From assembly GCA_000442125.1 (NCBI GenBank), contig KE546971.1, forward strand, positions 312,583 through 376,582: a stretch of DNA of 64,000 nt. Direction: 5' to 3'. Numbering within the stretch: the first letter of the stretch is position 1; every line of letters begins with the position of its first letter. Position numbers and translations under genes: made by a program. Below are positions 10,078-22,079 of the stretch, one piece after another. The notes below the pieces were generated by a model. That model saw only the letters and a list, made by a program, of their open reading frames with translations, was not told the origin of the DNA and did no database searches. The stretch is from Opeltia flavorubescens. Taxonomy: Eukaryota > Ascomycota > Lecanoromycetes > Teloschistales > Teloschistaceae.

Positions 10078-12282
10078 TCAATCATCATACCTCCCCCTAG
10101 GAAAATTCGTCCCAATCGCATTCAAAAAGGTATTCGCCATTGCTCTCTCCGCGCCGCTTCGCTTCGACAACTTCTGGTTTTCCTTCATTGCTGGTGCCTT
10201 TGATACCTGCTGCTGCTGTGGTGCAGTCTGCTTCAAGGCATCCTCTGCGAGCTTCTTGTACGCTGTTTCGGGAGAACGGGGTTGGTGTTTTGGGATCAGG
10301 GGCGTACGTGCTTCGTCCTTGCCAGAATGGGTGATGGTGGAAGTAGCTGCGGTGGGAGTATATTTGGTTATTGTAGTGGTAGGTTTGGTAGGGGAGACTG
10401 CTTTGGGACCTGACCCGTATTTCTTCTCAAAGAGATCCAAACGACCATAAGCGTCCTCGACCTGTGGAGCAGTGGCCTTGGAGGGCTGCTGGACGGGGAT
10501 AGAATCTGCAGGTTGAATGGAGGAAAGAACTGAAGCACCTCGATCCGCGGCGGTGTTGAGAGAAAACGGACCGGAAGTTGGATAGATACCCCGTTTGGCA
10601 GCTTCCTGTGCTATGAATCTGGCTCTAGCACCTGCGGCCATTTCCCTCCTCTGCTGCTCCTGTGCTTCCATAGCCATTCTGGCATCGCGCTGTGCTATCA
10701 TTTTGGCTCTGGCAGCTGTAGCCATCTCCTTTCTCTCCTGCTCCTGTACCTCCATGACAAGTTTCCCAGCTTCTGTAGGTGCGGACGCTGGGGGCTTAGG
10801 ATTTGCGGCGAGATCCTTTGCTTTTTGTTCGCGTTTGAGTTTGGCAGCTGCAGAAAGAGCAGTCACTTCCTCTCTATACTGCTCACGAGCCTCCATATCA
10901 AGCTCGTCGGCATCTGTAGCGGCCAAGGTCGCGGCAGCGAGCTTCGGGCTCACGGTGCGATCCTTTTCTTTAAGTCTAGCTTTGGCAACCGCATCAAGCG
11001 CAGAAATTTTCTCTCTCCCCTCCTCGCGTGTCTCGTCAAGGAGCTTTGTGACCGCCGCAGCAGCAGGAGTCGAAGCTGAAGGCTTCGAACTCGCGGTGGA
11101 ATCCACATGTTTACTTTCAGCTTTGATAGCGGCATGAAACGCGGCAACTTTTTCCTCGCTCTTTTGTTCACGTGCCTTGTCATAAAGCTCTCTGGCAGCT
11201 GTAGCATCAGTCGAGGCTACAGGCTTAGGATTCGATGTAATCTTCTCATCAAAAACATCCAAAGACTTATAGGCGCCTTGGTCGCTCGGGGTTGTGGGTT
11301 TGACAGGGTCACGGGGACCGAAGGGGTTGGTGGTCGGATTGTAGGGCAGAACAGGGATCTTGGGTTCGATAGCAGTCTCGACTTCAAAGGGATTACCAAG
11401 GCCAAAGGGGTTGGTAGTTGGATTGTACGGTAAGGCATGGTTGAGACTGGCAGATTGATCGCTGGTAGAGGACAGCATGATGCTGTGGGCATTGTAACCC
11501 GGTTTCCCAGAATGGACAGATTTGGAATCGTCAATTTGTGCACCTGGAGGGGAAATCTTGATCCCATGCTTCTTTGAGCGAGCGAGGAAGCGGTTGGTGA
11601 GCTCAGGGTCCTTTGCAGCAGGGGTAAAAGGTGTTTCGGAAGCAGGCATGAGTTTCGGGGCGGAGGCGTCAGATGTACGTGTAGGAGTGAATGACCCAGC
11701 TTGAGGGTTGTACGATGCAGAAGGCTGAGCTTGATTTGTAGGTATCGATGCAGCATGAATATTCGCAACCTTAGCCTCCAGTGTCTTCACGACATTGGCA
11801 AGCGCTGCTTGATTTGTGGCAATGGCAGCGAGGGCATCATCTCTAGAGATGACGCTATTGGTGTGCTCTGCATCGATGGCGGTAATTCGAGATGCTCCAC
11901 TCGTTACTATAGCAGGCTGTACATTGATTGTGTGAGGTCCATCGGGATGAAAGCCATGTTGCGCTAGGATTCGATTCGTAGCTAAAGCGTTCGCTTGAAG
12001 GGCAAGAGTCGCATTGTACAGAAAGTTCACTCTGGTTTCTAAATTCCAGAGTCGTCCTCTGATCGCGCCATTGTTCACAGTGCCATACATATCCAGCACA
12101 TTATCCGACGTTGTGTTTGTTACCTGATTAGCGGGAGATGTTCGTCCATCCAAGATTTGCACCTGTCTCTCAACTACGCTGATGCGTTCGTTGAGATCGT
12201 TTTCAATTTCAGGAATGATGACAGGTCGAGCAGAACGGTATGAAGAAGGACTAGATGACATGGAGCCACCAAAGTTTGACAT
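10078..12282 (-). CDS. Ala-rich coiled-coil protein of unknown function
   Basis: A single-exon gene of 734 residues starting at an ATG just after MSNFGGSMSSS. I recognise no known domain. The N-terminal 110 residues look structured, with a helical heptad-like segment (ENDLNERISVVERQVQILDG) and a second one around GRLWNLETRVNFLYNATLAL. The rest is low complexity. Two copies of LPYNPTTNPFG lie about 28 residues apart in the middle. A highly charged helical region follows, with repeats of the form EAQEQQRREMA and AR(A/K)xxIAQ, likely single alpha helix or coiled coil. No signal peptide or membrane segment is seen, so a cytoplasmic structural or scaffold role is only a guess. Its 3' end faces NBS1. 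Confidence 0.75.
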   Translation of the reverse strand: MSNFGGSMSSSPSSYRSARPVIIPEIENDLNERISVVERQVQILDGRTSPANQVTNTTSDNVLDMYGTVNNGAIRGRLWNLETRVNFLYNATLALQANALATNRILAQHGFHPDGPHTINVQPAIVTSGASRITAIDAEHTNSVISRDDALAAIATNQAALANVVKTLEAKVANIHAASIPTNQAQPSASYNPQAGSFTPTRTSDASAPKLMPASETPFTPAAKDPELTNRFLARSKKHGIKISPPGAQIDDSKSVHSGKPGYNAHSIMLSSTSDQSASLNHALPYNPTTNPFGLGNPFEVETAIEPKIPVLPYNPTTNPFGPRDPVKPTTPSDQGAYKSLDVFDEKITSNPKPVASTDATAARELYDKAREQKSEEKVAAFHAAIKAESKHVDSTASSKPSASTPAAAAVTKLLDETREEGREKISALDAVAKARLKEKDRTVSPKLAAATLAATDADELDMEAREQYREEVTALSAAAKLKREQKAKDLAANPKPPASAPTEAGKLVMEVQEQERKEMATAARAKMIAQRDARMAMEAQEQQRREMAAGARARFIAQEAAKRGIYPTSGPFSLNTAADRGASVLSSIQPADSIPVQQPSKATAPQVEDAYGRLDLFEKKYGSGPKAVSPTKPTTTITKYTPTAATSTITHSGKDEARTPLIPKHQPRSPETAYKKLAEDALKQTAPQQQQVSKAPAMKENQKLSKRSGAERAMANTFLNAIGTNFPRGRYDD

Positions 12283-12772
12283 GATGAAGATAAATTACGG
12301 ATCGTGAGATGGGTTGTGAGAGAAGAAAGGTGCGTGAATGAAGTCAAAATCACAACTACATTTGAATCCATGATTTTATTATGATCTGGCCACTCGCCGC
12401 TTGACTAAAATGAGATTTTTTATTTGGCATGACAATGTTCATAAAAGATACATCACTCTTTGATACACAACATTGGAAACCTACATCGTCCACCTCTAAA
12501 CTCTAATACTAACCTGAGTTGAGACAGAAATATCGTATACCTAGAAGTTTTACCATCATGGAATACTGCTACAAAGGAGACAACGGAGGAATGCTAATCT
12601 GCTGCTCTGGCATATTCTTTGATTCATGTTCGAATACAGTTAGGAAAAAGAGTGTGCCGCCCCCCCAGTTTCAATGGGGAAAGAACACAATTACATACAC
12701 AGGATATGCTATAGAAACCCTCAAAGCGTTTCTACACCCGAGCTTAAGTGCTTTCTTTCACCTTACCGACGC
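12283..12772. other. Intergenic between two minus-strand genes
   Basis: Promoter side of the Ala-rich gene and 3' flank of ISM1. A frame is open in parts but shows no family motif. Nothing else seen. Confidence 0.5.
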
Positions 12773-15700
12773 TCATGCAGCACAAGCTGTGTGTCCTTGG
12801 AAGAGATCCGGCTGCGAAAGACGCATATCATCAATGACCTCTTCACAGCGCTCACAGAGGGCTCCGTCAGGGATCATCTCCACAGGTGCGAGGTACCTCC
12901 AGCATCTGGCACACTTCGCTTTTGAAGCCTTATGGACGTGTACAATAACCTTGGTGCCTTGGACTTTGAAAGCTCGCGAAACCATCCAGTCGTTGGCCAG
13001 CCAGAAACGAAGCGGCAGCGCCCCGCTGTAGACACTGGCTTCTGAGACAACAAATAAAGTCGCGAGATCCTTGAGATGGCGTTGCAAGCATTCCGTCACT
13101 CTTGTAATCCCATCACCACGCTGCTTGATTTGAAAAGTAACAGAGCACTCCAGTGGGGAGCGAACGATTTTTTGGATCTTCGCCTTCTCCTGTGCACTAT
13201 TGATCACAGATCTAGCTTGATATAGAATCAAGATGTCGTCAGCCAGTTGTGCATCGTCGAACTGTCTAAGACATTCCATTTGTGCTGCCCAAGTCATCTC
13301 CATGGGGTGAGGAAAGTTTTGCTTGATATAGTCTGTGCTATAGTCCCATGTCTCCTCGATCAGTAACGGGCATACAGGTGCCAGCATGGTTTGAAGGCAT
13401 TGAAAAATCATGAGTAGCGTTAACTGCGCGTGCTGGCGGGAGGTGCCCCGATCACCATACAGAATATCCTTGACCGTTTCCAAGTAGAAAGCTGAAACAT
13501 CTCTAGTGATGTATCGGTTGATCTCGTTCATTGCCTTATCGTAATCCCGCTCACTATAGTACTTGTGGACGTTTCCCAAGGCTTGCTGAAGTTGTAAGAT
13601 TGCGATCCGGTGCGGAGAACGTAATGAGCGAGGTAGGACTTCCAGAGGACCAGTAAAATCTTTCAATACACCCAGGATGTATTTGAAGGTGATTCGATAC
13701 TTTGCTAAAGTCGTCTTAATTGAGTGCAACACTTCCGGATTGACTTTGACGTCGGTAGTGTAATCAGAGCTGGCAACCCATAAACGTAAAGCATCGGGTC
13801 CCATGGCATCAAGAGACTTCTTGTTGTGTGATGGTAAAGTAGTGTTTCCCATAATTTCATCGGGTGAGGTAACGTTACCAATTGACTTGCTCATCTTGTG
13901 ACCAGCAGAATCCATAGCAAATCCATGCGTTCCTAGAGTTCTAAAAGGTGCTTGTGCGGCAGCTTCTTCCGAATTGGCCCTCAACTGTTGAGCAATGAAC
14001 GTCAGCAGACTTGCTTGGAACCAGCCTCGATGCTGATCTGTGCCTTCAATATACATGTCCGCAGGTGGACGAATCGTCTCGTCACTAGTTTTCGGCAACT
14101 GTGTCCAGCTAGTGCCACTGTCCAGCCAGACATCCATGGTGTCCATTCGCCGTCGCAATTGGCCTGTGCTATGTGCGATACTTACTGAAGGTGCAACCCA
14201 TCGTGAGTCGTCCTCGCGGTCAGTAAACCAAGCCTCCACTCCACGCTCCTTCATCTGCGAAATGATATGATCGACGCTGTCACCAGTCATAATCTCTTTG
14301 CCGTCGATAGTTGAATAAAGTGCTGGGATTGGAACGCCCCAGGCTCGCTGCCGGGAAATGCACCATTCGCTCCGGCTTTGCACAAAACTTTTAAGTCGCT
14401 CATATCCGCTTTTCGGTATGAAATTGACGGACTTCAAGGACTCCAAAGCGGCTGACTTTAACAAATCCACGTCAAGGAGCCATTGGTCGGTCGCCCTGAT
14501 GATGACTGGCTTCCCTGAACGCCAATCATAAGGATATTTATGCTCATATGGATGTTGCTTCAGCAAACGCCCGCCGGATGCGAGCTTGGAGAGTACTGCC
14601 TTGTTGCCTTCATCAAGAACTGCTTTTCCCTTCAAAGTCTCTAGCCAGGGGCCTGGAACCTGACTGGTGAATTGACCTAGGTGGTCCACCGGCGCCAGAG
14701 CCTGGATCTTGTACTTGTGGCATAGTTCGTAGTCATCCATTCCATGGCCTGGAGCTAAGTGCACCAGCCCGGTGCCAGTCGAGCCCGAAACAAATTTGGC
14801 ATTCAAGATTGGCCGATCATAGCGAATGCTACCAGAGAGGGGGTCGGCGTAATATCTTCCAAAAAGCTGCTTGCCTAGCACGGTGCTGATGACTTTGTAC
14901 TCTTCATCTAAGTCGAGGTAAAAGTGGTATGCCGCCTCGAGAGTCGATTTGCCAACCAGGAGATGCCCATGTTTCGAAGTGTCAATAATGCAGTACTCCA
15001 GGTCAGGATGGACAGCAATTGCTCGGTTTGCAGGCAGTGTCCAAGGGGTGGTTGTCCAAACAACAGCGTTGACAAATCCATCTTGGCCATCAAGGTTGAC
15101 ATGCAGAGGATACAGGACGTAAGCTGCTGTTGACTCATGATTCTCACGATATTCCAACTCTGCCTCTGCCAAAGCTGTCTGTGACGATGGAGACCAGTAT
15201 ACAGGCTTGCACTGTCGACTGATGAGCCCAGTTTTTACCATTCCACTAAACACTTCTAATTGGCACAGCTCGTACTCATGATCCATAGTCTTCCAAGATT
15301 TATCCCAGTCTGCCATGATGGCCCAACTTTGAAAGGATTTCTTCTGATCGGAACAGGCAGCATGGGCAAGTTGCCTCGCGACTGTTCTTATCTCAAGGGG
15401 ATCTAGCGTCCCAACGTCGAAATTTACTTGCTCACCCGCCCGCCCTTGTTCCCGATGGTCCTTCGCTCGTGATTCCCGAATTTGCTCCACAGCTTTGAGT
15501 TCGATTGGAAGCCCATGACAATCCCAGCCAGGAACATAATGCACCTTCTTGCCCAGCGAAAGTTCAAAGCGACACGTGATGTCCTTAAGGATCTTATTCA
15601 GCGCATGACCAATATGCAGTGGACCATTTGCGAATGGTGGGCCATCATGAAGGATGAATTGGCCATTGCGGGCAGCGTTGCGCGTACGGTCTTGCCAGCT

Positions 15701-15955
15701 GTAGAGCGTTTCCGTGCATCGGCGGAGATACTTGGGCCGATCATTTACAATGGCACGTGGTGGAAAAGGCGTCCTCGGAAGAAATAGTGTGGATGCCCAT
15801 GACTTTGGTAGCAGCTTGGGAACTGGACTGGGCATGTCCTGTCCCAGACATAATAACTGACGTTTGAGAACTTTATTCAAAAGCTCCACGGAAGAATCCT
15901 TGGCGCTCGTCTCAGCCGAGACTAGCTGATGTGGCCGAATGAATAACGGTGACAT
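12773..15955 (-). CDS. ISM1: Isoleucyl-tRNA synthetase, mitochondrial type
   Basis: Class I synthetase that charges mitochondrial tRNA-Ile. Intronless, 1060 residues. The HIGH motif is at residues 114-117 within PPFANGPLHIGHALNKILKD, and KMSKS is at 687-691 within GHKMSKSIGNV. The editing (CP1) domain contains the family blocks VVWTTTPWTLPANRAI and GTGLVHLAPGHGMDDYELC. The C-terminus has a bacterial-type zinc-binding element, KCARCWRYL then CERC (Cys 1015, 1018, 1034, 1037), which the cytosolic fungal enzyme lacks; this marks the organellar paralogue. The first ATG (15955) gives a 40-residue leader with little targeting character. A second ATG at 15835 would give MPSPVPKLLPKSWASTLFLP, which looks more like a mitochondrial presequence and may be the real start. 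Confidence 0.95.
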   Translation of the reverse strand: MSPLFIRPHQLVSAETSAKDSSVELLNKVLKRQLLCLGQDMPSPVPKLLPKSWASTLFLPRTPFPPRAIVNDRPKYLRRCTETLYSWQDRTRNAARNGQFILHDGPPFANGPLHIGHALNKILKDITCRFELSLGKKVHYVPGWDCHGLPIELKAVEQIRESRAKDHREQGRAGEQVNFDVGTLDPLEIRTVARQLAHAACSDQKKSFQSWAIMADWDKSWKTMDHEYELCQLEVFSGMVKTGLISRQCKPVYWSPSSQTALAEAELEYRENHESTAAYVLYPLHVNLDGQDGFVNAVVWTTTPWTLPANRAIAVHPDLEYCIIDTSKHGHLLVGKSTLEAAYHFYLDLDEEYKVISTVLGKQLFGRYYADPLSGSIRYDRPILNAKFVSGSTGTGLVHLAPGHGMDDYELCHKYKIQALAPVDHLGQFTSQVPGPWLETLKGKAVLDEGNKAVLSKLASGGRLLKQHPYEHKYPYDWRSGKPVIIRATDQWLLDVDLLKSAALESLKSVNFIPKSGYERLKSFVQSRSEWCISRQRAWGVPIPALYSTIDGKEIMTGDSVDHIISQMKERGVEAWFTDREDDSRWVAPSVSIAHSTGQLRRRMDTMDVWLDSGTSWTQLPKTSDETIRPPADMYIEGTDQHRGWFQASLLTFIAQQLRANSEEAAAQAPFRTLGTHGFAMDSAGHKMSKSIGNVTSPDEIMGNTTLPSHNKKSLDAMGPDALRLWVASSDYTTDVKVNPEVLHSIKTTLAKYRITFKYILGVLKDFTGPLEVLPRSLRSPHRIAILQLQQALGNVHKYYSERDYDKAMNEINRYITRDVSAFYLETVKDILYGDRGTSRQHAQLTLLMIFQCLQTMLAPVCPLLIEETWDYSTDYIKQNFPHPMEMTWAAQMECLRQFDDAQLADDILILYQARSVINSAQEKAKIQKIVRSPLECSVTFQIKQRGDGITRVTECLQRHLKDLATLFVVSEASVYSGALPLRFWLANDWMVSRAFKVQGTKVIVHVHKASKAKCARCWRYLAPVEMIPDGALCERCEEVIDDMRLSQPDLFQGHTACAA

Positions 15956-16372
15956 TGTATCTCGTTCAAGATGAGACCATAGAAAAAATGCACCCGAAAA
16001 TACAAGTTGAAGATTGAAGTATATGCTTCTCGGTAATCATATAGTCCACTTCATCATCACGGTAGTCATTTCCTTGTCAAGGTGGTGTATTGCATTCGGG
16101 AAAGGTACAACGCGCCTGCCTGTCTGCTTTTGTGACATAGCACTGCGTTCATGGGAGTGATGTAATGGTATATGGTATTCACGTGGATTACCGGCGTACA
16201 TAGACGGGCAAATGACAAGAGACATTGGTGCAATCGTCTTATTACGGATCTATCTACTGTATCAATTGAACGTGAGGAAATATTTCAGTGTGGGTATCTA
16301 ATTATAAGCAAGCTCGCCTGTGGTGAGAGAGCTTCACGAGTATATCGCACCTCAGCTAAATCACCGCCCGCT
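15956..16372. other. Intergenic, ISM1 promoter side
   Basis: About 417 bp between two minus-strand genes. No convincing coding sequence or RNA. Confidence 0.5.
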
Positions 16373-17998
16373 TTAGTAGATGGTCAAACAGCTCACAGTG
16401 TCATTCTTCAAGACTTCAAAAAGCATTCCGGGAAAACCATAGATCTGTGTCGTTCCCGAGCTGGATCCTTCTTGCCCTGGCTGGCCTTTCCTATGTGAGG
16501 GCTCACTCTCCTCCCAGCCTTCAAGGACCTCATAGCTGCTACCAGGGCTGTCTCCCCAGTCGCGATCGAGGACAATGGCATTTTGCGTTGCCTTCTCTGC
16601 TTGCTGACTCACATAGTTGCCTTTCCATATCCTACGCAACTCTTCTGAAAGAGTAGAGAATGATGTTTCCGAGTCAAGACCATGCAACGCGCCAGTCGCC
16701 TCTGCGTCAATTTCCCATCGACTGCGACGATAGCGGTTGAACGGGTACGATCCGGGCACATTACCATGCAGCAAGACTTTGGTTGCGACCAAATGATCCA
16801 CAGCTCTAGTCGTTATTGACGGATGAGTCGGAGATTTGGCGTTCGGAAAGGGAGGAGATGGATTTGATGGATAGGAGATGAAGATATCGAAGCCATGATG
16901 GAAGTAATTGTAGAAGCACTTTGCAGTCGATTGCCCTGGGTCGTCATCTCGTGCATCGAGGTCGTCTTCCGCGTCCGAGTCATCTGTAGTAGTATGCGCA
17001 GATGAGTGATCAGCATCGAAGAAATCATCACTACGTGCCGGAGATGCGCCGTAAGATCCATGAGACATCCTCTGCTCACGTCGACGAGTCTTGTGAATTG
17101 ACAGCCGATGATCGTTCTTACGATAGATGGCATCTGGCGGACCTAGCTCGGCAACAAGATCTTGCGGCGTCGTCTCACCCAGGACAATGCGGAACGGAGA
17201 AGACGCTCTTCGAAAGAGTTCCACAATACCGCCACCTAAAACATTGACCAAGTCGACTTCATCAGGTTGATGCTCCTTGCCTTTCATTGATAGGGAGAGA
17301 GATCTTGGATTCAAGCAAGGACGAGTGAAAAGATCTTGCCGAGCTTCATACCAGGACGCGCCATGGAAAATGGCCAACGACTTTGCAGGCGCCGCTGCAT
17401 TAGAAGAAAGGAGTGACACGAAGTCGGCCTTGGGTGACCAAGCTGAGTGCTGCAATGGAAATGTGAAGGCTATACCAGGATAAGAAAGAACATATAGTCC
17501 AGTTTGTGGTTCTGTAGGTTCTTTGGATGGAAGGTATTCTCCTGGGAATGTCGGACCCATCAGCCTATTGTAGACATGTCTAAATGGTGGACCTTGGCGG
17601 TTCGCCTGTCCCAGATTGTCTGCACTCGGAGTACCATCTTCTGCTAGCTTGACTAGGTCAATGTTCTTGTAGCTCAACTGAGTTTTGCCAAAGTCGAGGA
17701 TCTCAATCAAGCGTAAACGTTGGTCTGGCCCGTCGAAGCGCAGGCGAAAACCGTTTGCTGGAAGGTTTAGGATCACAGGAGCGATCAGAGGTTGACTCGG
17801 AGAGAATGAGATGTCGATGGTAGGATACAGATGTGGCTGCGCCTTCAGTCTAGTCAATACATCATGAAGAGAAGCTCCGAGGACTGATGCTCACTTAGTC
17901 AATNTCCGTGTTTAAGAGGAAGGATATATCACTGTCCACTTACTTAAGAAGCCTAACCCCTTTCCAGGGTGGATTTGGAGGGAAGGGTATTTAGACAT
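16373..17998 (-). CDS. PHAF1 / UPF0183 (C16orf70) family protein
   Basis: Exons on the minus strand are 17998-17944 and 17883-16373, giving 521 residues. The N-terminus MSKYPSLQIHPGKGLGFLIL joins GASLHDVLTRLKAQP, the family signature, followed by NGFRLRFDGPDQRLRLIEI. Later family blocks are PTFPGEYLPSKE, YPGIAFTFPLQ and ELGPPDAIYRKNDHRLSIH. Vertebrate members (PHAF1/C16orf70) associate with the phagophore through phosphoinositide binding; whether fungal members act in autophagy is not known to me. An acidic Asp-rich insert (DDSDAEDDLDARDDD) precedes the C-terminal part, where FYNYFHHGFDIFIS and VLHGNVPGSYPFNRYRR are conserved. An undetermined base at 17904 falls inside the 60-nt intron and does not affect the protein. 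Confidence 0.88.
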
Positions 17999-18336
17999 GC
18001 TGTCATGGAGGGACGTAAGGGAATCGCAATATCATGTTAGAAGTGGTGGAACAGCTCGACAGGACCTACGCCGTAGGATGTGCATGTGGTTCTTTTCTTA
18101 GCAGAGACACCGCATATGGAGGGGCACGAGGGAGATGCATAAGGTGATAAGCCAAGCATTTCATAACTTTATACAGAAGCGCCTTCTCTCAATGATTGGG
18201 TGCATAACTTTCCTTGTTTACGCCCTGTATTTACTTTTCAGTTATGAACCCAGCTCAGCATTCTTTTGACACATGAGACAGCTGCGACTCAAAGCTTTTG
18301 TAGATTCATACTGCTGAGCAGTTGTCTTGTATCGCA
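17999..18336. other. Divergent promoter region, PHAF1-like gene and kinesin-5
   Basis: 338 bp between divergent start codons. No other feature recognised. Confidence 0.5.
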
Positions 18337-21300
18337 ATGGCGGGTTTACCACGTCCGGGCATCAGTGTTCCCCTGAAGAAACATTCCATGCGCCCACCGA
18401 ATGCAAGACCTTCAGCAACTCGCGCCCAATCGAGTGCGCCGACATTGAACGGTCGGACGCAATCAGGCACAGTCTCACCAGCCGAAAGTACAATCTCTCT
18501 ACCTACAAACCCAGCGCGGTCTCCCACACGCCCAAAGACCAACGGAAATGGCAAGCGTAAGGAGAGAGATTTCGATGGAGAGGAAGAGACCAATATACAT
18601 GTCGTCGTCCGATGTAGAGGACGTAGCGAGCGCGAAGTCCGGGAGAATAGCGGTGTCGTTGTCTCGACCGATGGAGTCAAGGGGAAGAACGTTGAACTAT
18701 CCATGGGCTTGAGCGCACTCAGCAATAAAACCTATCATTTTGACAAGGTCTTCTCGCCCGCAGCGGACCAGGCAATGATCTTTGACGATGTCGTGATACC
18801 TTTACTTGACGAAGTACGTATGTGCCAACGCCAGAACTGGGCTCCCATTCTGACCAGATGTGGCAGATGCTTCAAGGCTACAATTGCACTATCTTCGCTT
18901 ACGGACAGACGGGAACCGGTAAGACGTATACCATGACAGGAGACATGTCGGAAACCTTTGGTATTCTCTCAGATGCTGCTGGTATCATCCCTCGGGTTCT
19001 CCAGACCTTGTTCGCCCGGATTGAAGCAGATGAAGCGGAAACGTCTGTGAAATGCTCTTTTATTGAACTGTACAACGAGGAGCTTCGTGATCTAGTTGCA
19101 GTTGACGACACAACCAAGCTCAAGATCTATGAGGACGGGCAAAAGAAAGGGAATGCTGCCACCATTGTTCAAGGGATGGAAGAGTCCTACATCAAAACTG
19201 CTGGTGCAGGTATCAAGCTCTTGCAAGATGGCAGCCACAAACGACAAGTTGCGGCAACCAAGTGTAATGACTTGAGCTCTCGTGGTCACACGGTCTTCAC
19301 CATCACTGCGTACACCAAGCGGACTGCTGAAAATGGAGAGGATTTTATCAGCGCTGGCAAACTCAACCTAGTTGATCTTGCAGGAAGTGAGAATATCCAA
19401 AGAAGCGGAGCAGAAAATAAGCGTGCTGCTGAGGCAGGTCTGATCAACAAGAGTCTACTTACTCTGGGACGAGTCATAAATGCCCTGGTGGAGAAGGGGT
19501 CACATATCCCATACAGGGAATCCAAGCTCACACGGCTGCTGCAAGATTCGTTAGGTGGCCGTACCAAGACTTGCATCATTGCGACCGTTTCGCCGGCGAA
19601 AAGTAATCTCGAAGAAACGATTTCCACCCTTGACTATGCTTTTCGGGCGAAGAATATCCGTAACAAGCCCCAGGTTAATCAGACAATCTCCAAGAAGACC
19701 CTACTACGAGAATTTACAGCTGAAATCGAAAAGTTGAAGGGAGAATTGATCGCCACAAGACATAGGAATGGTGTCTATCTGACGGCCGAAGGCTACGAGG
19801 AGATTACGCAAGAGAGCGAGTCGCGGAGAATTCTTAGCGAAGAACAGAAAGACAAGATTGAAACGATGGAGACCAATCTTCGAAATAAAGTGCAAGAATT
19901 GTTCACGCTGACAAATAATTTTACTCTGCTCAAGAAGGATTCAGACATGACGAAGCAAGTCCTTGATGAGACCAAAGGTGTCCTTGAAAAGACCGAATTT
20001 GTTTTAGCTGATACAAGGCAAAACCTAACGGACGAATCAGCTTTACGTAAAGCGCATCAGTCGACTGAGGAGCAATTGAACAACATAGGAGGGGAGCTTA
20101 TTGCAACGCTTGAGAAGACTGTCAATGATGTTGGTGGACTCCATAGCAAAATCCGACGAAAGGCCGACCTTCAAAGTCAGAATCGCCGGGAATGGCAGTC
20201 GTCGCAGGGTCAAGTCACAGACGTAACGAGATTGGTAGAGTCAAAGATGATAGATTTCCAACAGGAGCAGGCACGACTTGTCTCTCTCCTTTCTGACCGA
20301 ATGCAAGGCTTTGTAGATCAAGAGCTACAAAAGCTTCGGAGTACTCAGGATTTTCTCCAGGACAAGGTCACATCTTTCGAAACATCTGAAAAGGAAGTCA
20401 TCTACCAGACCACAAGCGCGAAGGAGAACATGCATGAGGTACTGGAGGAGATCAAGGTTCTTCGCGAGGATGTGAAGCGCAAAGTCGGCGAAGGACTCAA
20501 TGGATTGTCTACAGCAGCTGGTCGAATCTCAGCTGAAGTGATTAATGAGTTAGGGAGTTTCCATACCCAAGTGCGTATCACTCTCAGGGTATCTCAAATG
20601 GCTTTGGCTGATGGAATATCTAGCTACACACCTCATATAGCTCGCTTGGGCGAGACTTCAAGTCAATATTCGAGGAGCTTGTCAAGCATGTCAATACTCA
20701 GAAGGCTGAAGCTGACGAGTTGCGATCTCAAATCTCAATGGCCGCCCAGACCTCCGTAGAGACTGAAGCACGTATATCGTCCCAGCTGCAGTCGGCTCTG
20801 GATGAGGAACGGGCACATGCTGCTCAAGATCGTCAAGATTTGCTGTCGCAAATTACTTCTTTGGTCAACAAGTCTGGTGAAGTGCAAGACACAAGGTGGC
20901 AGTCTCAGATCGATACAATCAAATCAGACATTGCATCTTCGCGATCCACGCTAGAAAGCGAAGAGAAGAAGTACAGCGAAGCAATGAATATCTGGTCCCA
21001 GAAAGAAAACCTTCTAGTAGAGGAAGTTCTCAAATCAAGAGATACCCTCAAGACACGGATGAAGAAGGACTGGACGGTAAGTCACCTAATTCGCGTATTG
21101 TCAATGTCTTTAGAACTGACGAAACATTCCCCAGGCCGTAAACGAACGCAACACGGCCATCCAAGCAACCACCAAATCCGTCCACGAAGAAACGATCCGA
21201 ATAGTAGACGCCCAAATGAAAGACATGGCCACCCAAATGCAAGCACTAGACGACTTCGTAGCCCGTGCTCGCTCGCAAAACGAGCATCACCACGCAACAC

Positions 21301-22079
21301 ACATATCCTCACTCCAAAACCTGGCCTCAACAGTCAACGAATCCTACTCAAGCATAGGTGATCACGTCACATCGACCTACGACCGCGTTAAAGATATCGG
21401 ACAAGACATATCCGAACAAAGCAACGCTCTACAAAACTCCCTACCTCCACTCAAACAAACCATCCAACAGCCACTCGCAGATCTCCGCTCCTCGATCGCC
21501 AACGCTCCACTGAGGGAATATGTTCCTACGGGGGAAACACCGCAGAAGACGCAGTATCAATTCCCAACAACACTCCCACGCACAGAACCCCATGAAAAGC
21601 TTCTGAATAAACTCTTCCATCATACTTCTTCTTCTTCCTCAGCAGCGCCAAACTCAAATCCACCCCCATCACCAAGTAAATCAATCATCTACACCGATGC
21701 CCCTATTGCCGAATCCCCATCTCCTTCTAAATCACCAGCAGATGACCCTATCCCTTCCAAACCACCCCCCTCCTCCTCATCATCAACAACGGGTCTCCGC
21801 GAAATCCCCCTCAACATCTCAAGCAACATCCGTCACAGCGAACCCATCACTGCAAAGACATCAATCTCAGACCCAGTTATGAAAGCAGTAACAAATGAAA
21901 ATCTAAGCATGGCTCCCCCGCCACTAAAACGTCAAGCTACAAGCAGCAATATGGATTGTAAATTACCGCAGAAGATGCAGGGGAAAGGTGGTGGAGTGGG
22001 GCAAGGGGGTGTTGTGAGGTTGGAGGGGAGGGAGAATTTGGGTGCGGGGAGGAGGTTGAGGAGTAGTCCTACTGGGTAG
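18337..22079 (+). CDS. bimC: Kinesin-5 (BimC/Cut7/Eg5) mitotic motor
   Basis: Plus-end-directed homotetrameric motor that slides antiparallel spindle microtubules. Exons are 18337-18813, 18867-20570, 20624-21076 and 21135-22079, giving 1192 residues; introns are 53, 53 and 58 nt. A Ser/Pro-rich leader precedes the motor head, which begins near NIHVVVRCRGR. The P-loop GQTGTGKT is at 172-179 and switch II DLAGSEN near 328. The neck leads into long coiled coils, with the kinesin-5 block LHTSYSSLGRDFKSIFEEL restored only when intron 2 is removed. The tail carries the BimC box (REYVPTGETPQKTQYQFP), with a Cdk1-type TP site at Thr1013. A Ser/Pro-rich tail ends in a basic segment. The ATG at 18337 is the first in frame. 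The motor-head exon break (LLDE|MLQGYNC) follows the family exactly. Confidence 0.95.
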
